Origin: Petrolisthes cinctipes
Taxonomy: Eukaryota; Arthropoda; Malacostraca; Decapoda; Porcellanidae
Assembly (NCBI GenBank): GCA_033782935.1
Contig: JAWQEG010000288.1
Location: forward strand, 242,001 to 306,000
DNA length: 64,000 nt
Direction of reading: 5' to 3'
This document shows, piece after piece, positions 58,218 to 64,000 of this stretch (its first letter is position 1; each line of letters starts with the position of its first letter). Below the pieces are notes generated by a model. It was not told the DNA's origin. It did not search any database and was given only the letters and a program-made list of their open reading frames with translations. Both the position numbers and the translations under genes were made by a program.

Positions 58218-61069
58218 TGTGTGCAGAGGAATGTTTGTTCTTTTTTAATATGATAAAAATATGACAATGGAGTTGGACATAATATGCGTCATCGGGTAAC
58301 GAGCGGTTGGATTTTTCCTGACGTCCCTGATACTCTTTTTATACCTTTGCTACCTTCATCTCATCCTTTCCCATTTGTTCCAGTACAGTACTCACCATCC
58401 TCCCCAACAGAGTCAACTGTCATAAAGTTGGCAAGGTCAAGGTCATCTGGACAATCTTCTTCTCTGGCATGCTGGTCTCCCTTGGCCTGTTCTCCACTCC
58501 CCTCTCCAACCTGGTTGTCTAAATTGGCTGTTCGCACCTGTGACAAAACAGCATAAGAAAATATTAGTATTTTAATCATAGGTAGTGTGGGCATAGAAGT
58601 GAAAAAGGGGACTGAGATATAATAGAGTCCAACCACCACTAACATGTGTTTGCAAAGACATGGACATGTAATAGGACACAGCAGTCTTGAATAGATGTGG
58701 TAAAAATGAGCTACAGGAGAGGAGCATGTGACCTGAAGAGGAGGGATGAGGAAAGTAATAAAAGTGTGTATGAAAGATGTAGTTTGGATGAGAAGGCAAA
58801 TTGTGTTTAGTGTGGATGGTAAGAGAAGGTGAAGCATAATACATTAATATGGTTTGGATATGTTGAGAAAGTGCAAAATGGGGAGTTTTCACAGAAGGTG
58901 TATGGGAGTGAAGTGTATGTGAAGGAGAGTGGAAGAGACACTTCTGCAATAACTATCCCCTTGGGTGAGTTCCCGTCGAAACTGAGGTGTCAGAGCTATA
59001 GATGGACAGATGGATACACAATACATAAAAAGTATACAAATTTACATTGGTTTCACATAGGCTGAAAATGAACTTATGAAAATTATGCATTACATCTCAA
59101 TTGAAGGCATGTAAAGAAAGTGCCTGGGGCCTGTATGGCTACACAAGTTAATGTTGTACAGACAAAAATCAGCAAGAACATAAGTTGCTTTGTGAATGAA
59201 CCATGTCAAGTGAGCAAGACTTGTCTTAATAGAGTTAATTGTGCCTTCCATCAATATAGGAACATAGTACAGTTATTTTCATACAGTAATTATTGTACTA
59301 TGATATTTTCTCATTCAGAAATCGAGATGATTCTCCCATTATGCTTAAACAGTAAATATATTTCAACAAATAAAATCAATATATTCCAGAAGTTATAGGC
59401 CGATGAACCAACCCTGAGGTGGTTGATAGAAGCAATGTGGTGTTCATAAACCATGCGGCTGGGGAAAGTGATGCGACACAGTCCACAGCGAGGGCGGAGA
59501 TAGTGACGCTGCATCTGGTAACAACATACAATTCTCTGTATTAGTACAAAAAACTTGAAACCTCAATAGAGCTGAACTTTTCTTATAACTGCATACTACT
59601 ATTGATTTTATAAATATAGATGGCACAGCTTCTCACTCTGGCAATAGCATGGTTAACACTAAATGTTGAGACTTGGCAAATTGAAGGAACTAATGTAAAA
59701 GTGAAAATAGCTCACTGGTTAATACAGCCTCCTTCTCCCTACTGACTCACCCGGTGCAGTTTACTTCTATTGTGGACGCCAGAGCTGCGGAGGCTCTTGA
59801 ATGCCAACTTACAGGTGTTGCAGAATCTAGCAGAAATGTGAAGAATAAAAACACTTTAAACAACTCTAAACACACACATAAAGGCATAATTTGGTTTTCA
59901 ACTGTAACTAGTGAACTTAATTGGGTATGTTCACGAGTTAAATTGAACAACATTCAGTGCATGTGAATATTTAGTTGGTCAGCTGCACTCCTAACCTACT
60001 ACTGTACAGTAGTCAAGCCCCCTATCACACAAGCTTTTATTGTTTATTTTTATATTACACAACGGGGTGCCAGGTTCTTAAATTAAAAAAATCACTGGTA
60101 AACGTTTGTATTGCACGTTAGGTTTCCCCGAAAACCACTGGCCAAGCCACAGCCTGGTCTATCCCAAGCAGACGACAAAGACAACATATCGATGATAACT
60201 AAGGCAGACTTCAAGGGGAGGAGGAGAGTCATAACTGACAGCAGCATGAGGCACCAACAGGCTCGACTCTAGCTGGTACAGTACTTGTCCCCACATCCCT
60301 ACCTACCTATCTATCTATAGCTCTGATGCCTCGTTCCCTCTGGGAATTTCCCCCAAGGGGGTGGCCACGGCAAAAGTGTCTCTAGTTTTCCCTGTTCCAA
60401 CACTCCCTCCTTACTTGGTCAAGCCTTACTCTGCCCCTCATGTTTCTCTCCTTTACATACTCTTCCACTCTGTTCTGCCATCTAACCAGAAGTCTGCCTC
60501 TCACACTCCCTTTCACTCTCGGCCATCAACAGTGTCATCTGCATTGTAGGCATCGGAGTTATGCAAGTCCTCAAAGCCCTTTTTTATAATGCCTAGTGTT
60601 TACTTTGTGTGTAATAAATACATTGAATGATTTATTGTTTGTCTGCTTGTGTACAGTAGAGTGGGGAAAAGTTGGATGTGGGAAAGGTCACTTTGGACTA
60701 AGGTCCTGACTCTATTTGCATTATTCTCTTTGGGTTAGTTATTCATATGGCACAATTTTCTATGGTGCGTTAGCGGGACAGAACCACATGGCCCTGCAAT
60801 AGGGGACTTGACTGTACATTACTGCAGACTTTGGCTACCTTCACTTACCGTAACGTAACTTTGGAGTAAGGACACTAAAAACTTTTGATATGTATTCAAA
60901 ATTAACTACAACTGTTGTATCCAAGTGGTTTTAATCTCTTGAATTCCTTGCTGCAAAATTAGTATGGATAAGATGTATAAGCAGCAAAAAATTTATTGAA
61001 TCTACCCTATGGATAATTATAATAAATTTCAATGTAAGGGTGGTTCCAACTTTTTTTTGCCGACTTAAC

Positions 61070-61115
<46 letters not shown>

Positions 61116-61328
61116 GAAAAGAGCAAAACACCTCACACAAACTGTTGTACTATACCTGGATACAGATGTCTTGAACTCATCTGGATTATCCTCTCTCCAC
61201 TTGTCCTCAATTTCCTTCTGTTCCTGACGTTGCTGAAGCCGAATTTTGCGTAGTACAACAGTGTGCTTCCGTGCCAGTTTATTCAGTTGAGACTTGTGGA
61301 GCTCACTTGTAAGATGCAATTTGTATTC
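50190..61328 (-). CDS. Nuclear C2H2/matrin-type zinc-finger protein (Pep/CIZ1-like), 3' nine exons
   Basis: Exons 61328-61156, 59826-59751, 59514-59413, 58537-58396, 57144-56920, 56526-56369, 56087-55937, 51456-51311 and 50312-50190 join in phase to 431 aa plus stop. Residues 5-11 are the His half of a finger begun upstream. Complete fingers are C60/C63/H76/H82, C93/C96/H109/H115 and a matrin-type C252/C255/H273/H279. Between and after them are long acidic Glu/Asp stretches. The fingers are widely spaced with H-x5-H, as in RNA- or DNA-binding proteins such as zinc finger protein on ecdysone puffs and CIZ1, which act in nuclear RNP or chromatin. The exact orthologue is uncertain. The 5' exons are not visible to 64000. 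The 4.5 kb intron 51457-55936 holds two LINE relics and a retroposon. Confidence 0.82.
51311..51456 (-). CDS. Zinc-finger gene exon 8 of 9
   Basis: It completes a Gly codon and encodes KILTEIEGETRKGSEEEPKN then VDISCAKKKESPVPMD. The acceptor is CGATGTAG and the donor AAG|GTGAGT. It is separated from the previous exon by the 4.5 kb repeat-filled intron. Confidence 0.75.
51955..53100 (+). mobile_element. 3' half of the Jockey/I-like LINE in a zinc-finger gene intron
   Basis: It starts within the RT palm (LFNLYMHDLPTP, then SYAGDI where the catalytic Asp is mutated). It follows the 34470 element to its end at AGCTTGAGGAACCAACAACAAC. Multiple frameshifts and deletions are present. It lies antisense to the host gene. 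Confidence 0.82.
53319..53672 (-). mobile_element. Poly(A)-tailed retroposon, family unknown
   Basis: On the minus strand a roughly 330 bp GC-rich body ends in a 27-base A tract. It begins near GTTGTTGATGTTCTCCCGGG and includes ATGCAAAGGGAAATGCACCC. There is no ORF and no clear pol III box, so either a SINE or a LINE 3' end is possible. Confidence 0.45.
53673..54946. other. Intronic DNA, no feature recognised
   Basis: Part of the large zinc-finger gene intron. Short ORFs are present but have no domain content. A small direct repeat, GAGGCTGACTGTAC, lies near 54030-54063. Confidence 0.45.
54947..55815 (-). mobile_element. 3' end of an RTE/CR1-like LINE, longest copy
   Basis: The minus-strand frame 55750-54959 (263 codons) is open. 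It reads MNVGKSKVMVFERAETEVID, EEVKEFKYLGTVM, LTYASETWTWS, MSYLRGACGLTRWDGESNE, TLRWFGHVERMQ and GGSSRRERGVRAIDG, the thumb and C-terminal part after the YADD box. It is 5'-truncated and ends in a GATA-type tail. Three shorter copies lie at 15775-16110, 58660-59023 and 60298-60515. Confidence 0.82.
55937..56087 (-). CDS. Zinc-finger gene exon: acidic segment with WDKVD motif
   Basis: It encodes DEDEYGNKSKEDDDDIDDED, then IAALGMDMDPDQEKLWDKVD and HSLSELSEIR. The acceptor is TTTGTGTAG and the donor G|GTGAGT. Confidence 0.82.
56369..56526 (-). CDS. Zinc-finger gene exon: matrin-type finger
   Basis: It encodes TDYVRRVEAYYCSLCRKIIR and HCRSLSHLTHYWDHH, a C-x2-C-x17-H-x5-H finger. The acceptor is ATCAACAG. 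The donor CAG|GTTAAA is weak, but the phase into the next exon is exact. Confidence 0.83.
56920..57144 (-). CDS. Zinc-finger gene exon: Glu/Asp-rich region
   Basis: It encodes EEEGSEHEEITGGLEAVKAA, EEEMEDPIKGREWDEDEDVG and DTDWDKEQPDEEEEEGG. The acceptor is ATATCACAG and the donor TGG|GTATGT. It is highly acidic, as expected between the fingers of this protein type. Confidence 0.83.
58182..58223. repeat. (GT)n microsatellite
   Basis: About 20 GT units with one interruption. Confidence 0.95.
58396..58537 (-). CDS. Zinc-finger gene exon: acidic linker
   Basis: It encodes VRTANLDNQVGEGSGEQ and on to DDLDLANFMTVDSVGED. It is low in complexity but lies between matching splice sites (TGTCACAG; G|GTGAGT) and is in phase with its neighbours. 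Confidence 0.8.
58660..59023 (+). mobile_element. LINE 3' fragment in a zinc-finger gene intron
   Basis: Decayed plus-strand text shows MSYRRGACDLKR-, TLIWFGYVEKVQ- and QSYRWTDG-like segments and ends GAGCTATAGATGGACAGATGG. It is the same family as 54947-55815, in the opposite orientation. Confidence 0.72.
59413..59514 (-). CDS. Zinc-finger gene exon: second complete finger
   Basis: It encodes MQRHYLRPRCGLCRITFPSR then MVYEHHIASINHLR, again C-x2-C-x12-H-x5-H. The acceptor is TTACCAG and the donor AGG|GTTGGT. Confidence 0.87.
59751..59826 (-). CDS. Zinc-finger gene exon: complete C2H2 finger
   Basis: It encodes FCNTCKLAFKSLRSSGVHNR then SKLHR, a C-x2-C-x12-H-x5-H finger in a 76-base exon. 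The acceptor is CTGCTAG and the donor CGG|GTGAGT. Confidence 0.87.
60298..60515 (-). mobile_element. Short LINE 3' fragment in a zinc-finger gene intron
   Basis: It is almost collinear with 54950-55165, from TCTATCTATAGCTCTGATGC through CTCCCTCCTTACTTGGTC to CTGCCTCTCACA. It is truncated there. Confidence 0.8.
61071..61112. repeat. (AAT)n microsatellite
   Basis: About 14 trinucleotide units, 44 bases from the donor side of a zinc-finger gene exon. Confidence 0.95.
61156..61328 (-). CDS. Zinc-finger gene exon: finger end plus basic helix
   Basis: It encodes EYKLHLTSELHKSQLNKLAR and then a Lys/Arg/Gln-rich coiled segment to EDNPDEFKTSVS. The acceptor is TACTTCAG and the donor AG|GTATAG, ending two bases into Arg58. 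Confidence 0.85.
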
Positions 61329-61690
61329 CTGAAGTAAAAAGAATAACATTTACTGCACATAACAATGTAAATTTAATGGTACTGTATTTCTCTATCTATT
61401 ACCAGCTGCCCTTAACTTTAACAAGGTGCCCAAGAACAAGTTATTCTCCAAACTCTCCTGTCCTCTGACCATGCTCATCCTTTTCACCAACCAACATCAT
61501 TCTCTTTCATATACAATAGAAGTCCTGTCTTTCGGCACCTTCGGGACCAAGTAGGTGCTGAAACATTGAATTCGCCGAATCATTGGATAATTGTCTAGCA
61601 TGTGATTTTTTGTAACTATAAGTAATGAATAATTAATACAGAACATATATATATATATTTTTTTTTGTGAAATACAAAAATCAAGGCGTA

Positions 61691-63015
61691 CAGTGGGGCC
61701 CCTTGGATAGCGATACTACTAGTCCGCTAAAATGGTCGCTAACTTAGAAACCGCTATCTGAGGGGCAATCTTCTTACCTAAAAAAAATATTATAGTCCCA
61801 CCTTCTTCAACCAAACCCCTTAATTTTCCCCCATTTTCTCCTATAAACATTAATATTCTGTTACATTTCTTCAATAATAAAACATATCATACTTAACATG
61901 CAAAAGGATAAAGAAACTTGCCTTTATACATGTATTTTCGAAATATATTTATTGATAAAAGAGTGACACTGGCGGTCTACTGGCGGTCATCACGGCCCTG
62001 CTGTTGGTTCAGCCCACCCTCCATCTCTCGTATCTCGCCTTCCTCTCGTCGTAACACACGCTGACGAAATTCATTCTCGATTTGAAGGGCCTTTGTTTCC
62101 TCATGTTCCCAGCCATCATACAGGTCCTCCTCAAGTTGAACAGGGGGCATGTCAACATCGTCCTCTTCGTCAGACGAGGCATTCAGTGTGGCTCGTCTTT
62201 GTGCCTCAAACATTTCATGCTGCTGACTGAAAAATCGCGTGATCAGTGTCTGGCTTCTTGCATTAATTTTTTCATTCAAGTTTTCAGAGAAAATTTTCGT
62301 CAGATCTCGAAAATAAACTAGGGCTTGATCTCGAGAGTTAAATTGAAGAGCCGTGACTTTATCCTGAACTTGGGACAGCACAGCCAGGATTTCGGATAAG
62401 TCCTTCACTGTCGGTTCATTTGGCTTTATTTCTTCTTCCTTGTCCTCTTGCTTTTCCTCTTCTTTCTCTTCATCTTGGTTCAGCATTTCCTCAGCAGTTT
62501 CTTCTCTATCTTCACCTTCTACCAAGTCTACAATTTCTTCCTCCGACACACACGAGAGTCCTGGCACAGCTCTGATGACGTCAACAGTCTCACGCGCCTA
62601 CCCCCGAAGTCGAAGCCATGATATTATAAACACATAAATGGGACGGAAGAAAAGGTTACAACCTTACAACAATAGAGTGCCTGTGACGAATTGAACAGTG
62701 AACACTTGAATAGACGCGGGTCAGACTGTGTCACTATTAGGCTAGGGCGGTAATTTATACACACACCAAATCCGACCTTGGCAACTCTGCTCACCCACCC
62801 ACACAAAAAAAATTAAGATCGACTAATTTTGCACTGAGCAGCAGGGTTCGACCTTGGCAACACTGCCCACCCGCCCGCACCAAATAAAAGACCACATAGG
62901 CTCGCTAAGCAGATAAGCGCTAACCGTGCAGAATTAATCGCTATGAGATAGTTTCTTTCCTGTCGCTATGCATGGAATCGCTACTTAAAATAACGCTATC
63001 TGAGGGGCCCCACTG
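61691..63015 (-). mobile_element. Internally deleted pogo/Tigger-like DNA transposon
   Basis: Terminal inverted repeats CAGTGGGGCCCCTTGGATAG / CAGTGGGGCCCCTCAGATAG, flanked by TA on both sides, fit the TA-target pogo/Tigger group. Sub-terminal CGCTATCTGAGGGGC motifs repeat near both ends. Only the acidic C-terminal part of a transposase is left, on the minus strand. The DNA-binding and DDE domains are missing, so the element could move only with help from an intact relative. Confidence 0.82.
61977..62567 (-). pseudogene. C-terminal remnant of a pogo/Tigger-like transposase
   Basis: A 196-codon open frame: SEEEIVDLVEGEDREETAEE, a Glu-rich stretch, LSEILAVLSQVQDKVTALQF, QALVYFRDLTKIFSENLNEK and RSQTLITRFFSQQHEM, then an acidic tail and a TAG stop. 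This matches the layout of the region after the DDE domain in Tigger transposases. The first codon of the frame is GTG. A true ATG at 62619-62617 starts a 9-codon peptide, MASTSGVGA, in another frame. It is probably the original N terminus brought close by the deletion. Confidence 0.7.
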
Positions 63016-63683
63016 TATTTATGATGTGTAGATGATCTGTGGCTGGGAGCGTTTCTTCATTACAGAAGAAAAATGTCCACTTGTTGAAGCCATTTTTCAA
63101 TAATAAATCTTCGTAATACCAATATCTTTTGGAAAATGTGACGAAATGTAAAATAATGGGGAATTTTCTAAACTCGTGGTTGCCACCAGGTGGCATCACA
63201 ATCGGCGGTTCATCGCGCACACAAGCAAAATAAAATATTCCTTCAGAGTCATTCTATACACAAAAAAAATGCATCGAGCTTAAATGATACATATTTCTAC
63301 ACAATCCTTTCTAAGTAGTAAAACACAGGTAAAATAGTACTATTCGTGATCAAAAGGAGTTAAGTTGATTTTCTGGTGAAATTGGCATTCAGATTATTTG
63401 GCCATCTCGGGATTACCAAACAGGTACACCATTGATTGGAAACAAAGTAAATGAAAATACATTAAACATAAAAGGAACATGCAGGTGATAGTTAAAACTC
63501 CGAATTACATAGATCAACTTCCTGGTTTATTGAAATACATATTTCAATTGAGAATAGGCAACTCGAATGTGCTGGCGAAGTAGTCGAATCGTGGAAGGAA
63601 TCAAAACAAAATAAACGTGTTTGTCCGACTGGCGCACGCTTTGGTTATTGTTACGTGTTTGGTTTGGTTCTTTTATAAGAACA
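63016..63683. other. Non-coding DNA, no gene recognised
   Basis: Presumably intron or upstream region of the zinc-finger gene. The minus-strand ORF starting at 63220 runs into the transposon end and has no domain. Confidence 0.4.
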
Positions 63684-63806
63684 ATGGACTACGGTAGCTG
63701 GACGTTGCAACAGCTGAAGGAGGAGCTGAGGAAACGAGTCTCGCTCGGCTACTTTTGCCTTGTCGCTCACTTGGTGAAGGAGATGCTAATATCTCCACAA
63801 AAATAA
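63684..63806 (+). CDS. Mini-ORF with SAP-like motif
   Basis: Forty codons, beginning MDYGSWTLQQLKEELRKR and continuing into LVAHLVKEML before TAA. The WTLQQLKEELRKR part closely fits the first helix of SAP DNA-binding domains and the LV-KEM part the second, but the usual Gly-Arg-Lys turn is replaced. A TATA-like TTTTATAAGA lies 9 bases upstream of the ATG. It could be a first exon, a relic of a SAP-bearing transposable element, or a chance short ORF. Confidence 0.4.
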   Translation: MDYGSWTLQQLKEELRKRVSLGYFCLVAHLVKEMLISPQK

Positions 63807-64000
63807 CTATATCTATATATTACCATGTTACTGGGTATGTTACGTCATAATATGTAGTACAGTCTTAATCATATTTATTTGTATTGTCCAAATAAATAGA
63901 TTTTAGCCTTGGCATATGCCTTACTTTAAATATCGACAGCAGAAGGTCGATAATCACGAAACAAAAATATCTAATTTAACCAACTTATCTCAAAATTATC
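63807..64000. other. Window end, nothing recognised
   Basis: AT-rich sequence without recognised motifs. Confidence 0.5.

Noticed and set aside
62996..63220. 74-codon minus-strand ORF
   Set aside because: Crosses the right end of the pogo/Tigger-like element; no domain content.

Overview
This window is nuclear DNA of an intron-rich arthropod, most likely a decapod crustacean. The call rests on an AT-rich background with many microsatellites, an arthropod-like heparan sulfate 2-O-sulfotransferase, and a dense mix of non-LTR, LTR and DNA-transposon relics of the kinds common in crustacean genomes. Species cannot be fixed from sequence alone. No rRNA, functional tRNA, CRISPR array or prokaryotic feature was seen.

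Three host genes can be assembled by hand, all on the minus strand. (1) 18729-14554: an apparently complete 8-exon heparan sulfate 2-O-sulfotransferase (Hs2st, 350 aa) in which every splice phase fits and all expected motifs are present. (2) 29584-24113: a secreted proline/arginine-rich protein in four visible exons (805 aa, start codon missing). It has a signal-peptide-like core, a furin-type RKRS site, ten tandem copies of RPRPLPPVNPS and a short C-terminal YYLLQPDGRV domain. I do not recognise its family. (3) 61328-50190: the 3' nine exons (431 aa) of a nuclear C2H2/matrin-type zinc-finger protein resembling zinc finger protein on ecdysone puffs (Pep)/CIZ1. Its 5' end is not identifiable here and probably lies beyond the right edge.

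Layout: 1-14480 is gene-poor AT-rich DNA with short foldback elements and one LINE relic; 14554-18729 is Hs2st; 19600-23340 is a cluster of inverted-repeat elements; 24113-29584 is the proline-rich gene with a LINE in its largest intron; 29656-48550 is a transposon-rich block; 48551-61328 is the zinc-finger gene with LINE relics in its introns; 61691-63015 is an internally deleted pogo/Tigger-like element; 63684-63806 is a SAP-like mini-ORF.

The most striking structure is a three-layer nest. A mariner-like relic (38440-38930 plus 48517-48550) is split by a Ty3/Gypsy-type LTR element (38931-48516), whose 5' LTR is in turn split by a nearly intact 4.0 kb LINE (39350-43347) flanked by an 8-bp target duplication. 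The host genes show no sign of a shared pathway; they are neighbours among repeats.
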